A DNA stretch of 64,000 nt from NCBI GenBank assembly GCA_000750105.3, contig JPHH03000006.1, forward strand, positions 620,001-684,000, written 5' to 3'. The notes under the pieces are model-generated. The model ran no database searches. It was not told the origin of the DNA and worked only from the letters and a program-made list of their open reading frames with translations. Both the position numbers and the translations under genes were made by a program. Below are positions 33,101 through 44,879 of this stretch, piece by piece (the stretch's first letter is position 1; each line of letters starts with the position of its first letter). The DNA is from Tolypocladium sp. Sup5 PDA-1. Its lineage: Eukaryota > Ascomycota > Sordariomycetes > Hypocreales > Ophiocordycipitaceae.

Positions 33101-34769
33101 TACCCATGACCAAGTTCGACATGGCTCGCAGGTCGTATGACCATTCGGCCATGGGCCCCAGAGACGTAGAGGCCCAGTCTATCGACTTGGCAAACCTGAT
33201 GTGCTCCGGAAGGCTTTCCGTGATGGGTATTCTCGTCCAGTCAAAGACGGACTTGGTAGGCTGGACCTGGAGCACCTGGTTTGTGAATTCATCGGGGTGA
33301 CGGGGACCGACGGCGTTGTCATCGAGCTCGCTCTTGATGGTCCCCAGGCTCGACGGTTCCCCGTCGGGATCGGACACGACGTCACCAAAGTAATCGGGGG
33401 GATCCACAGCGTCTCCTATCGGCGTAATTGGCATGGATGGAGAGAGAGCGTCGTTGTCGGTGGCCATTGCGTCGGGCTCGTCCGACAGAGGGAGAGGCGA
33501 GGCCGATCGAGCGGAAAGAGGGGTGACGTTGCCACTGACGAACCGGAACCGCTGCCGCAAAGTCGTGCACGTCCAGGTGATGCCGCCGTATTCATGATAC
33601 GGCAGCGACTGTTCGAGGCCTCCCCCGGGGGTTCTGGAGGTGGCATAGGCCCACGTCTTGAAGTAGTCGAAGCTCTCGGCGACGGCGGAGTCCCGGGGTT
33701 CAACATTGACTAGATTGTAAATTTCATGGCACGTCCGTAAAGAACCGTTGTAATACAATATGTTTAGGCCGGCGCGGTTGATATTTGAAGGGTTCGCCAG
33801 GTCGAGCAGGAAGGTCGGCCGCTCGTCGAGTTCCAAGAGCTCAATGGCACCGATGCCCTGCACCATTTGCAGGCTTGGAGGGAGGTTCCGAGTCTCCGGG
33901 CTTGTCGAAGGAACCGACATGTCCACGGACGAGCTCAAGCTGCCGGGCGTGCTGCCGGACATGGCCGGGCTGGCCGAGCTGACGCTGGCCCGAGGCAGCT
34001 TTACGGTCGTGACGGCCTCAGATGAATTGCGCGTCATCATGGTCGCCGCGATCTCGGAGGCAGTGGAGCTGGGAGGGCGGCTGAGATGCCTCGAAGGGGC
34101 GTGCGAGAAGAAGAGTGGTGAGAAGGAGCCTTCACGGGTTTGCCGTGAGGTTGACGACGGGGGGGGACCTTTTGCCGACGGCGGTATCTCAAACCTCCTG
34201 GGCGGCGACGCCCCCGTGCGAGCTTTCTTGATGGGCGCTTGATCCATGGTGCGGTCTGCCGCCTTGGCCTGCCTCGAGGAGCGTTTCACAGACTTGTGGG
34301 TGCGCGACGGCCTGGGCCCGGAGGACTGCGGTTGTTGGTGCTGTTGGTGCTGCTGCTGGTAAAGATTGTGGTAGTGAGAGGCGAGAACGCCCCTGGGCGG
34401 CCACGAGGTGGCGCTCGCGCTCGAGGGATGTAGAGACGTCGTCGACGGACCCGGCTGCCCGTGACGATTATTAACAGCAGGTGCCCATTGCCCTGAAATG
34501 CCACTCGAATGGCGTCCGGGGTGGTCTCGGCGGCCCTGGCGGCTCTCAGAAGTGGCGGCGGTTGGTGCTGGGGCGCGGCCGGCGGGAGACGAGGCAGAGG
34601 CTGCTACTGCTGCTGCTGGTGCTGTCGCCGAGCGCGCCTCGGTGAGGTGTGAGGCTTCCTGGCCAGCGTCACGAGAGGAAGAAGCGGTGTTGCCAGCGGC
34701 GGTGGCAGCAGCAGCAGAGGAAGAGGCAGGGCCAGTGCGGGACGCAGCGCCGCCGTCTGGCTGTTGCAT
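30163..34769 (-). CDS. Hybrid histidine kinase (PAS - HisKA - HATPase - receiver)
   Basis: Membrane-free sensor kinase of the fungal two-component phosphorelay, which passes phosphate through an HPt protein to response regulators. Two exons on the minus strand, 34769-30330 and 30264-30163, giving 1513 aa; the 65-nt intron splits the receiver just before DDVISKPF. Residues 1-330 are disordered (Ala/Ser/Pro-rich, a Gln/His tract at 134-148). A first PAS-like module lies near 505-675 (GSPHPACMYWGPDL), a GAF-like stretch near 680-870, and a PAS domain near 890-1000. The H-box phospho-acceptor is His1047 (SHEMRNPLS). The N-box (LINLMTNAIKFT) is near 1180 and the G2 box (GSGLGLFIS) near 1280. The receiver has DVLIVEDNIVN and phospho-acceptor Asp1430 (LMDLEMPVMDG). 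All catalytic residues are present. The first ATG after the last upstream stop is at 34769. The exact group among fungal hybrid kinases was not determined. Confidence 0.95.
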
Positions 34770-37700
34770 CAAGGCGGGACGGGGAATGCAGCCACCAGGA
34801 GCACGGCGACGGGGCAAGGGAGGCTGCCCAGGACAAATGCTCCGGAGACAGGGCCTGGCGAAGTTGGTGGGTGCAGGGCAGACCAGGAAGAGGCGAGGAC
34901 GCAGAGAGGGACGGATGGGTCCAGCAGGTTTGTCGTCCGTACTCGTACCAGTACCAATGCTAGCTCAAGCTGGTTCTTTGCGGTCGTGGGCGGTAGAGGG
35001 AGAGATCGAGATGGCCGGCCGAGAGTGGATATGGGAAGTGCACGAGCACGGAGCAGGAACTGGAGGCACAAGCCGAGATGTGGATAGAGATGTGGATAAC
35101 GGTCGGGCGAGGCAACAAGCAGCAGTGGAGGCGGTTGCGGCGACCGTGGATGGCTCTTGATCTGGTGCTTGTTGTGGTGCTGCTGGCCGGAGGCTACCAG
35201 GACAGACCGGGGCAAAAGGGTAGGTGACAGGTGGGATGGAGCCACAGAGGAGCGCTGGCAGGGAGTCGACACAGGGAGTCGCTGTCCACCTCGACGTCCA
35301 GTGACAGACGGAGCAGGGAAGTCGAGTTTTGTCCGCGTCGAGGGTCGGTGCCACAGTTTGCGGATTTGGGTTGTGGGGACGAGGTGCAAGACGATGATGA
35401 GTGATCAACAGCAGCGAGTGAGTACTCGTAGTCCGTAGAGCGGTGCGAAAACAGCCAAGGTGAGCTACGGCTGGCCGCTTGGGGACACCACCAGCGCGGG
35501 ACGAGCCAGCAGAACCGGTGGCGTCTGCGTGGTGGTCCACCGGTCACTGAGGCGGTGCTGCGGCGCACCAAAAGGAAGACCTACTCGTACAAGTGACGTC
35601 GAGCGGGACGGGATCCAGTGATGATGGAATAAGCCTCCGAACGAGCGTCGAGTAGGGACAATTAGGCTTATGGAGAGCGCAATAATACTCCGTACTCCGT
35701 AATAGTTTAATCGCCCGGTGGCCTGGATCCATCATGCTGCACGACGCCAAGCTCTGCCTACGGAGTTTGTACCAGTCAGCTCCTACTGTACTCCGTACTC
35801 CGGACGAGTACAAGTCAGCTGTCGGAAAGTGAAAAGTCGATCCAAGGCCATATGGCAAAGAATCAAGTGGATGCCGCTGAGCAACGGCGGCCAGCTCCGT
35901 CCCCTTGGCTTGGGTGAGGATCGACAGTGGACGCTGGAAGCCCGTCTCTCGCGGGAGTCTCGAGCGTCCGTCCATCTCCCACTGGCCATGCAAGCGTTGC
36001 CTGCTTCTCTCCTGTCGAGCAGGTATTCCTCAGTGCCTCACGATGCATGCAAGAGAGAGACGCAAGTACAGGTACATGCGACAGCGACGCATGAAATTGG
36101 CCGATGGCAACGGCCAGGGCGGGCCGCGCATCGTGAGCTTACCTTATTGACCTGGGCTGCTCACGGACTCGCCCCGAGCCCCCATGCACCTCACACATTC
36201 ACGCGGTCGCACCGCTGGCCCCAAAACCGTCGATGCTGGGCCGGGCAGCGTCGCGGGCCAAGGCTCACCGGTCCGCCATCGACCGGTCCAGACTGCTTCG
36301 TACGAGGAGATTGTCCGCCGAGACAAGGGTCAGCGATGCTAGTGACTCTCTCGCGGCCGTCCAGTCGGTACCTAGACTCGACGGTTGAGTCGCCGGCTCT
36401 GTCGACGCCCTAGGAGGCTCCACATCCAACTGCCCACGAGACGCCCAGCCCGTTGACGAGGTACTCGTACGAGTAAGGTACCTACGGATGGGGCGGGTAC
36501 GGTAGGACTCGCAGCAAATGGTCTGCTAGCCTCCTACCGACAGCGCCGATGTGCGAGTCTCGTTGACATCGCATTGGATCGTGGCAGACCGTGCCCATCG
36601 CACCTTGTGTGTAAGACACCCCGTGGCTCACGATGCGCAACATCGTGACATGCTGCATTGGACCAGAAAAGTCTGCCCAAAGCCTGCACGAGCCAGCCAG
36701 TCTACTAATGCGGAGCCGTCTTGTCCAAGATGGCAATTCGCGTACGGCGGCTACCTTGGCCTGGTTGACGTGCGACGGCAGAAGGCTTCTCGAAACCATT
36801 GGAGCCTCGGCATTTAATTCCGAGGCGTTGCTTGATGGATCACTCTTTGTCAACGACAGAGGCGTGGGACCTGGAGGCGTGGGACCTGGAGGCGTGGGAC
36901 CTGGAGGCGTGGGACCTGGAGTCGTGGTCTGCAAAGGCCATGAGGCTCTTGGGGCTGCACTGCACCCGACATCTCACACCGGGAGAACACAGGTGCTGAG
37001 GTGATGCTCCCAGGAAGCCTAGGAACGGAACCTTGCCGGCAAGCGCATCGTACCACGCCACGTACGGACTACTTTGAACGTTGTACGGATAGTCTGTACG
37101 TGATGTAAGTGAATTTTACTGTTCCACGATTCTTCACCGCAGCCGGGGCGTGTGCTCTTGCTAACAAGTGGTTGACTTGCAGCGAGGGCGCTTCTCGGAG
37201 AGTGTGCCTTTCACATTTTGCAGCCAACCAGGGATATTGGCAAGATGGGACTTTACCGACAGACGGCAACGATGAATGTTTTGCTTGTACGGATTAGACT
37301 GCGACTCTTTGAGACATGGGATTCCAAATCCGATGCGCCTTCAGCCGTCAAAGCTTCAGCCATCAACCAGCCAGGAGTGGCTGAGAATGCCAAGTCGGGA
37401 ACAGTGGAACGCAAACTCCGTGGCCCGAACGATGGGGCCTTCGATTCCTGTTCGAGTTGATCGTTTGCTTGTCAAACTCACCTTGGGAACTCCACGTACA
37501 TGCACAAACGGCGCTCTCATCGGAGCTCGGAGCTGACATGGCCAACCACGACTTGCTGCCGCTGGCCCTGGGACGATCCTTGCCCCCTCACGCACTTGCA
37601 CGGCACTCGCACCGGCGTCTCGTCCGCCTGATTGGCTGGCGCTCGCGTCTCCCACCCACGGCCCGGCCAATCGTGCAGCCCATGCCGTCGCGGGCGCTTA

Positions 37701-38099
37701 GAGATGCCTTCGCCTGCTGCCTCTCATTGGCCGTGGCGTTGGTGATGCCGCTGCATCGCCCTATCATGCATCCGCTGGTGCAGCCCCCAGTTCCCGTTGG
37801 ACCCCAACCATGGCATGGCCTTTAAACGCCCCTTGCCCCCGACCCCTCGACGTGGGCCGACGGCCAGGTCGAGCTGGTTCTTTGACGACGACAACTACAA
37901 CGAGAGAGCGAGCAATCGAGAGAAGGACATAGACTACGTCCTGCGGATGCGGTCGACGACATTGCTGCCGAAGCTCCTCGACGACGTGCGCCAGCCGACG
38001 CTTTAGGCGCTTTGATAGCTGGCTAGTGACAGCTCATCCCGAATCGGCCAACAACCATCGCATCCCAAGCTCCCAACGATACCAGAAACCACGGCCAAG
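34770..38099. promoter_or_regulatory. Long divergent intergenic region, histidine kinase / four-helix membrane protein
   Basis: About 3.3 kb between opposing start codons. It contains several GTAC palindromes (near 35417, 35575, 35690, 35790, 36460, 37060-37105) and a 15-bp tandem repeat (36861-36920). A 69-codon open frame at 37797-38006 precedes the membrane protein gene but has no recognisable features. No supported gene. Confidence 0.5.
36861..36920. repeat. Four perfect tandem copies of a 15-bp unit (GGCGTGGGACCTGGA)
   Basis: Copies at 36861-36875, 36876-36890, 36891-36905 and 36906-36920, followed by a partial fifth that diverges at GTCGTGG. The length is a multiple of three, so on the minus strand it reads as a PGPTP-type repeat in a short open frame. 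I do not consider that frame a gene. Confidence 0.95.
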
Positions 38100-39048
38100 A
38101 TGAAGCTCCTCCTCGGCAAGAAGAAGACCTACCGGCTCATTCCTCGAGCATGGACTCGGGTTGGCAGCAAGGCAGTCGGCTGGCTCATGCCCGTCGAGCT
38201 CGCCATCCTCGTGCCCATCCTCGTCATCTTCGGCATCTCCCAGCCAGATCTATATCGCTCCGACATGTGGCAGATTGGCTTTGACAACAAGCTCAACTCG
38301 GATCCCAACATGATTCTCTACGCCTACGCCAACTACCGTCCCCTCCCCAAGGTGCCGTTGATCTGGACCTCGACGTAAGTTTTCCGCATGCGTTGAGTGC
38401 CAGCTGACAGTTTGCTGATGACCACTTTACGCAGCCTCACCAACTTCAATGTCGCCATCTCCATCATCTCCCTATTCTTCCTCCTCGCCAAGCTCATCAC
38501 CTTCATCATGAAGGTGTACTACCCCATCTTCGCCACCTTCGTCAACCTGGCCCTGATCGCGCTTTACTCGGTCAGCGTGTACGGGCAGGTCGGGCCCGAC
38601 TACGCCGACCCTCGGTATCCCGCCCCGGCCGCGTGGTACTTTCGACAAGGGTGCGGCCTCGCGCAAAAGTATGGCAAGTACAAGTCTTGCCAGATCGCGC
38701 AGGCCTCGCTCGGCATCACGCTGCTCATGCTGTAAGTCCTCAATCCGCTCGAGCTAACCTGGCAAGCCTCGACTGACCGTGTACCGCAGCGTCGTCTATC
38801 TGGTCAACCTGGGCTTTGCCATTCACGCGCTGTGGCCCAACCAGGAAAACGACTTGGTCGACGAGGATGACCAGAACTCGACCACGTCGGACCCCAAGGA
38901 GAGGAGCATGAGCATCTGGGAGATGCAGAACATGAAGTCTCCCGTCAGCGTAAACGCCATGCCTTTTACGCCGAGGACGCAGGCGTTTCACACTCTCGAC
39001 CGGCAACTGCCACTGCGGTCGCAGACGCAGACGCAGAGATATGGATGA
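38100..39048 (+). CDS. Four-helix integral membrane protein of unknown function (MARVEL-like layout)
   Basis: Three exons, 38100-38374, 38435-38731, 38790-39048, giving 276 aa. No signal peptide. The basic N-terminus (KKKTYRLIPR) precedes TM1 at about 30-47. A loop of roughly 48 residues follows, then TM2 near 97-118, TM3 near 123-141, a second loop with Tyr/Pro-rich PDYADPRYPAPAAWYF and two Cys (GCGL, KSCQ), and TM4 near 181-205. The C-terminal 70 residues are hydrophilic and acidic. This four-span layout with a cytosolic tail resembles MARVEL-type fungal proteins, but no diagnostic motif was seen. All three splice pairs are canonical and phase-consistent. Followed in tandem by SSADH. Confidence 0.8.
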
Positions 39049-39895
39049 GCAGTTGAGGTGCTGGAGAACGTCTCATTCTGCGCATGGAGATGTGACTTGA
39101 CCGCAGCGCGGTGCTGAAAAACGAAACCGTCCGGATATCAAGCCGTCGTGAATTTGCATTGGCGCAAGGGCTTGGGAAGAAATGCAGGACGAATAACCCT
39201 GTAGTGGGTTTCTGGAAGAGGGCACACTGGGGCAGTGGCTGGGTTTTCTATAATACCGCGAGAGATGTTCTCGACCCATCCGTTCTGCCTATACTGTACC
39301 TGTCAACGGTGGAGAAATCGAACGGCGTGTACGAGGTCGAAGCGGCAGAACAGGATACCAGAGTCCAAACTTGCAGAGCCGTAATACGGCAGTTGACCAT
39401 GTGTACCACGACACGCCGACAGACTGATTTGGGATAGTTGTGGAGATGTTGAAGATTCATCTACTCCGTAATGTACGAGTACGCACGGATAATGTATGTA
39501 ATAAAGCTCCATTCTCGTGTTAATGCCCAATTGCAGACGACGAGGCTCCGATAGTGCCCGGTCCCCGTACGTAACAGCATCTGGAGCTCCGCGGCGCCGC
39601 CTCCACCGGGGCCCGTGGACCGCGATGTGCCGCTCCGATTTCGCGTAGACGTCATGCCTCCTGGCCTCCGATTCGTCCGTCCCCCGCAAAACGACCACGA
39701 CCCCAGCGCCGTAACGAGTTGGGGTAGCCGCCGCAGGTGCCAGTGACCTGAATTCGTACCCGTCTTGCACTTTCTTCTTCCTCACAACACCTCACATACT
39801 GTGACATCGAGCAACGGAGATCAAGGGAGCTTCTGGTTTTGCTTCACTGTCAGCGACGAATTCCGTTGACGGCGCGCGAGAACCGCGAGACTTCC
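39049..39895. other. Intergenic, promoter of SSADH
   Basis: About 850 bp between two same-strand genes. Contains a TACTCCGTA / GTACGAGTAC cluster near 39462-39490 and a C/T-rich leader just before 39896. No gene supported. Confidence 0.5.
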
Positions 39896-41653
39896 ATGGC
39901 GCTCCTGCAACGGGTGGGAGCTTCCTCGCTGCGCTTCTCCCCCGGCGTATCACTGATGCTCGCGAGGAGCGCTTCGACCATGGCGCCCAAGGTGTGTAGT
40001 GCTGCTTACACAGGAATGAATGCTAGGGCACGAGATCAGTGAGCTGACTCGCAGACTGCAGCTCAAGGATCCGTCGCTGCTCAAGCACGACGCCTGCTAC
40101 ATCAACGGCGAGTGGAAGCCCGCCAGGTCGGGCAAGACCTTCAAGGTCAATGGTATGTTCCCAGAACAACACGCCGACGCTACACGAACAGCGGCTCACA
40201 GAGACGGCATATAGACCCCTCCAGCGGGGACCTCATCGGGACCGTCGCCGAGTGCGACGCCGAAGACACCAAGTCCGCCATCCGCGCCGCCGCCGACGCC
40301 TTCACCAGCTTCCGCGCCACCACCGGCCGCGAGCGCGCCAAGCTGCTGCGCAAATGGTACGACCTCATGGTCGAAAACTCCGACGACATCGCCAAGCTCA
40401 TCACCTGGGAGAACGGCAAGCCGTTTGCCGACGCAAAGGGCGAGGCCACCTACGCCGCCAACTTCTTTGAGTGGTTCAGCGAGGAGGCGCCACGCAGCTA
40501 CGGCGACACCATCCCCGCGACGGTGCCCGGCAACAGGGTGTGGACCATCAAGGAGCCCGTCGGCGTCTGCGGGCTGATTACACCGTGAGGCTCTTGTTTC
40601 TGGACACCGAAGAAGCTGCTGTACTGATGAAGAACAAGATGGAACTTTCCCGCCGCCATGATCACGCGCAAGGTCGGCCCCGCGCTGGCTGCTGGCTGCA
40701 CCGTTGTCTGCAAGGCCCCCGGCGAGACCCCTTACACGGCCCTGGCCCTCGCCGAGCTCGCCCACCGCGCCGGCATCCCCAAGGGTGTCGTCAACATCGT
40801 CACCACCCTGGCCAACACCGCTGAGGTCGGCGAGGTGCTCACCACCGACCCCGCCGTCAAGAAGATCTCTTTCACCGGCTCCACGGGCGTCGGCAAGCTC
40901 CTCATGAAGCAGTCCTCGAGCACCCTCAAGAAGCTGTCCATGGAGCTCGGCGGCAACGCCCCCTTCATCGTCTTTGACGACGCCGACATCGACCTCGCCG
41001 TTGCCGGCGCCATCGCCTCCAAGTTCCGCTCCTCGGGCCAGACCTGCGTCTGCGCCAACCGCATCTACGTCCAGGCCGGTATCTACGACGAGTTTGTCCG
41101 TAGGTTCACCGAAAAGGTAACGGCCTTCAAGGTCGGCCACGGCTTCGCCGAAGGCACCACCCACGGCCCGCTCATCCACGACCGTGCCGTCTCCAAGGTC
41201 GAGGCCCACGTCAAGGACGCCCAGAGAAAGGGCGGCAAGCTCCTTATCGGCGGCCAGAAGATGCCGGAGCTGGGCGCCAACTTTTACCAACCCACCGTCA
41301 TCCGCGACGCGACACCCGAGATGGCCATTGCCACCGAGGAGACGTTTGGCCCCGTCGCGGCCGTCTTCCCCTTCAAGACGGAGAAGGAGGTCGTCGACAT
41401 GGCCAACCGCGCCGAGGTCGGTCTGGCCGGATACTTCTTCTCGCGCGACCTGCAGCGGGTGCACCGCGTCGCCGAGGCCCTCGAGGTCGGCATGGTGGGC
41501 ATCAACACGGGCATCATCTCCGACCCGGCGGCGCCCTTTGGCGGTGTTAAGGAGAGCGGGTTCGGTCGCGAGGGATCCAAGTACGGCGTTGGAGAATACC
41601 AGATTACCAAGATGATTACCTATGGCGGAATGGGCGAGCCGCTGCAGAGCTGA
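39896..41653 (+). CDS. UGA2: Succinate-semialdehyde dehydrogenase [NAD(P)+]
   Basis: Aldehyde dehydrogenase that oxidises succinic semialdehyde to succinate, the last step of the GABA shunt. Four exons, 39896-39991, 40062-40152, 40215-40584, 40639-41653, giving 523 aa. Residues 1-30 are rich in Arg/Ser/Leu with no acid (MALLQRVGASSLRFSPG), a likely mitochondrial presequence. DACYINGEW opens the mature enzyme. Other landmarks are TPWNFPAAMITRK (junction of exons 3 and 4), general base Glu288 in ELGGNAPF and nucleophile Cys322 in SGQTCVCANR, with a second Cys at 324. PFGGVKESGFGREGSKYG closes the family pattern. At intron 1 two AGs compete; only the one ending at 40061 keeps the frame, giving APKLKDPSLL. 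A long antisense frame over this gene is a codon-bias shadow. Confidence 0.95.
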
Positions 41654-42286
41654 GGGATACTGGCTTTTGTAAGTACGGGACACAGGGAACATGAGATGGG
41701 AAACAAAATAATAGGCGTCGAATAAGAGACTGGGAAATAGTCTCATGTTTGCAACAGAGAACCACTACCTTGTCATTCCATGCTTGGTTAGACGTGAGCC
41801 TGAGAGGAAGCATGCTGTTTGCTCGGGTCCTTGATAGTAGAGTACGGCGTGTTGGCGCAACAGGTACGCTCGCTCTGAATCACCACACAAACTCCATCCT
41901 GGCCCGCCAACATGACGCAATACTTTGCCGCCATTCTTACAATGTTATAGGCGGCATTGGCCTACAGTGCAGCACCCAAGGCGTAAGCCTGTCTCGACGC
42001 CCAACAGCCGCGCGACAGCTTGTCATTGCTGGCATTTCCCCTTGTTGCCGATTGTTTTTCTAGATTCCCGAAATTTCCGTCTTTGCCCGTTCATTCCTCT
42101 CATTGTCTCCCGTTTCTCTAGTTGCTGCGTCTCGCTCATGCTCTAGACGTACCCGAGTACGTCGAAGAAAGCTTGATGAGGAGGTCGGCTTCCTGCCCTC
42201 CACGTTCCTCAGCGAAACCGTCGGCGATTCCAGCTCCCTGGATAGCGGCGAGGATAGCATACGCTCGAGACGCCTTCCTACTCCTT

Positions 42287-42380
42287 CTCGGCTGCTTGTC
42301 GACTGCTTCTCCGGCTTCTCCTCGACTGTTTCTCAGGTATTTCTCAGGCTGTTTCTCGGCTGTTTCTCAGGCTGCTCCTT
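42287..42380. repeat. Degenerate CTGTTTCTCAGG-type tandem repeat
   Basis: Variants of CTGCTTCTC / CTGTTTCTC(AGG) follow each other about six to seven times with unit size around 12-17 bp. It borders the 3' end of the coding-like fragment. Confidence 0.7.
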
Positions 42381-42544
42381 AGCGTCCCCAAATTGTCGCG
42401 TCCCTCGGTGCGGAATTCGATGAGGCTGCGCGAGGTGGGCGGGCTCTCGATGTCGGGGAGGACGGTCTTGGGCGAGGGCGTCTGGGGGTTAGGCTTGAGC
42501 TCGGCCTTGACCACGGTGTTTCGAATCCACTTGATGGAGATCTT
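42344..42544 (-). pseudogene. Coding-like fragment, possible relic exon of an unidentified gene
   Basis: On the minus strand, just after a CCCCTAG that could be a splice acceptor (or a stop), 66 codons are open: starts KISIKWIRNTVVKAELKP, passes TVLPDIESPPTSRS, and ends in the degenerate repeat at 42344. Its composition (C-ending codons, mixed charged/hydrophobic residues) resembles real protein more than the surrounding AT-rich DNA does. No start codon, no continuing exon and no recognised family, so it may be a truncated gene copy. Low confidence. Confidence 0.3.
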
Positions 42545-43341
42545 CTAGGGGAACCACGGCTCCCGTATGTGTCATGGATTGTATGATAGCAGTGCAACAG
42601 GGAGATTCGATAGAATGGCTGTTGTGGCGTTGATGCAGAACAGCGGATAGCGTTTTCGATTCGAACTTCGCGTTACGAGAGATGAGGAGTCTACGAGAGA
42701 GAGGAGAGACAGCTTGCGGACGGTGAGATTTTTCACCAGTCTCAGGGACTGGGCTACAGAATACTGTGCGGAAAGGAGAATTATTGCCAGGAAGGAAGGA
42801 ATGAATGAATGTTACTTGCTTTACATTAGCACCCCAAGATATAAATATTTAAAGAGCGACATGTGTAAAGATTGTTGCAAGTAAGGTCTACTTATTTACT
42901 TCTGTGTTAGTGCTTCCTCCCGGATCCGTAGACTCCGTCGCATATGAAAGAAACAGCATTTTGCGTTAGGTGCTCTATTCCCGGTGGAACTCATACATAT
43001 TATGTATATATATAAGCTATGGCAGTCTCAGCTGCCTCAATTTGACAGACCATCGCACCTTCCTCAAAGCACACCACGGCTGGCGTGTGGTCTTGTCCGC
43101 CGTTAAATCGCAGCGCCTGCCTGTGCGTATAGCGTCGCTCTTTCCGCATCTGTGGTGAAATAGATAGTGTGCTCCTTCCCTCTCTATCATACAGCAACCT
43201 CGCTATGTAGTAAAAGAAAAAGGTTACTTTGCCCCCAGTAATCGGCATTGTTTTGCGGGAAACAGAACAGTACCACCTTTCTGCTGTTTCCAGCCGTTAA
43301 AGCTATATAAAAGTAAATAGCGCACGTTCTATTATTAGAAT

Positions 43342-43429
43342 GGTCGTGTGGCCAAGTGGTAAGGCAATCGCTTTACATAACCAACAAACTGTGCGCGAAA
43401 GATCGCAGGTTCGATCCCTGCCGCGATCA
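43342..43429 (+). tRNA. tRNA-Val (anticodon UAC) with a 16-nt intron
   Basis: A cloverleaf can be drawn by hand. The 7-bp acceptor stem GGTCGTG pairs with CGCGATC (two G-U pairs), with discriminator A at 43429. The D-arm GCC...GGC has a GTGGT loop. The T-arm GCAGG-TTCGATC-CCTGC is perfect and carries the internal B box. The anticodon stem TCGC pairs with GCGA, and the loop begins TTTACA, so the anticodon is TAC at 43374-43376 (valine). The extra bases 43378-43393 sit between positions 37 and 38, exactly where nuclear tRNA introns occur. A T-run for Pol III termination follows at about 43432-43436. It lies alone in an AT-rich island. The isotype depends on the intron boundary and is somewhat less certain than the tRNA call. 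Confidence 0.88.
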
Positions 43430-44879
43430 AATTCTTTTTGCTTCTTTTACCTTATTTTTTTTTTGGAGTTTCTGGAATTCTTTTCGGATAGAGAAGTTGC
43501 GCCAAACTTTGCTTTTTTTAGGAATTTTTTTCTCCATGGGGCCAGGACTATATCTGGCGAGGCAGGAGCGTTGGGACTAAAAGGTCGCGCCAGTGTTCTT
43601 CGTCCTAACAAAAACGGCGCAAGCACAGAGCAAAGTTAAACAATAGATATAGAAAGTCAAACATTTCCTTTTTAGCGCCGTTGGAAATATACGTAGATAT
43701 GCAGATATAGCCCAAGTGGTTGTGTAAGAAAGGCGAGACTGGCAGGCGAAAAGGGCAGGGTTGTGCGGGGAAGAGGCGAACAAGAGGGTGAATTAAACAC
43801 ATCAGGAATTAACAAGTTATACCAGTTGTCTATTTGCCGGCGCTTTTCGAGGGCTCCTTCCTCAAGTGGTGGACAGTTTACGGAGCCCTCTCTTTGAAGT
43901 TCCACGTCGGCGAGTTTGTGTTCCCGAAACGCAACTCATCCCAGTTGGTTCGGGTCTGGCGCCGCGGGCAGCGTGGTATAAACGTGTGCGTGACATTGGT
44001 TCGGTCTATATGCAAACTCTCGAAGTTTCCAATTAGCTAGCTAATACGTATACTTCATGAACACGCAGTAATGCAGGGAGCAACTCAGCGAATATCACAG
44101 CTATCACCAGGCAGATGCGCAAGACACAGCTGAGCGGCTCGTCGAGGCACGTACGAATCAGGGCACATGAGGCATATGGAATGCTTTCACTTATGAAGAA
44201 CGGGCCTTGAAAGTAGAATGCTAGTTTCCAGTTCTCTGCCTTAGAATGGGTTGCACCTGCTCTTCTCTGCCAAACTCACGGGAGATCGCGCTTTCAAAAG
44301 AGTCAAATGACAGCTCAATCCAGGACCCTTCGTTCGCTTTAAGACGTTTATTCGCAAACACAGTCGAGTTGTGCAGCCACGTACAAGCTTCATGGCATCT
44401 TGAATCATGGGTGGCGGTGCGAGGGAACGTGTTCGATAAGCAGGAACTCTCGGTATCGAGCAGATGCAAACGGCCCACATTGGGAACGCGGGAACTGTTG
44501 TGCGATACCTACTAATGGTTGGCCACGGGTCGGGCGTCGATCCGTCGTGCTTCGCTTCTGGCCATCGTGGCAAGCGTGGGTCGTGATCTTCCTCCCGAGT
44601 CCTGACGACTTGTCCTGTCAGCTGGATGTAAATCTCACAGCAATGCAGTAATGAGAACCTTCTTAAATTCAATGCATTGAAAATCCGTTCTGCTGAAAAA
44701 ATTAGTTGTTCTTTTTGTGAATGACATTCTGACGTTGGGGAGCCGGTGGCAGTGACACCTTGAGGTCCTTATCTTATCGGTGCTAAAAACGTCGTTGCGT
44801 CTCCAGCTCTCCAACTTCCGAGATTCCGACAAAGCTCCAACATTTGACGAGCCATTCGACAAGACCACAAGCCGCAATC
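43430..44879. other. AT-rich intergenic, promoter of mitochondrial RRF at the right end
   Basis: About 1.45 kb with T-rich stretches (43440-43460, 43510-43530) and no supported gene. Short frames on both strands lack domains. The last 150 bases precede the RRF start. Confidence 0.5.

Larger units (their letters stand above)
41654..43341. other. Intergenic, turning AT-rich, with degenerate repeats and a possible gene relic
   Basis: About 1.7 kb. Base composition changes from typical to clearly AT-rich after about 42600 (ATATAAATATTT near 42840, TATATATATAA near 43005). Contains the low-complexity block 42287-42380 and the open fragment 42344-42544 listed separately. No intact gene. Confidence 0.5.

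Noticed and set aside
36482..36934. Minus-strand frame beginning with PGPTP repeats
   Set aside because: Produced by the 15-bp minisatellite; no further protein-like features.
37797..38006. 69-codon frame just upstream of the four-helix membrane protein
   Set aside because: No signal, motif or splice link to the downstream gene; at most an upstream ORF in a long leader.
40196..41746. 516-codon open frame antisense to SSADH
   Set aside because: Exact shadow of the C/G-ending codons of SSADH; repetitive Gly/Val/Leu/Asp composition and no domain.
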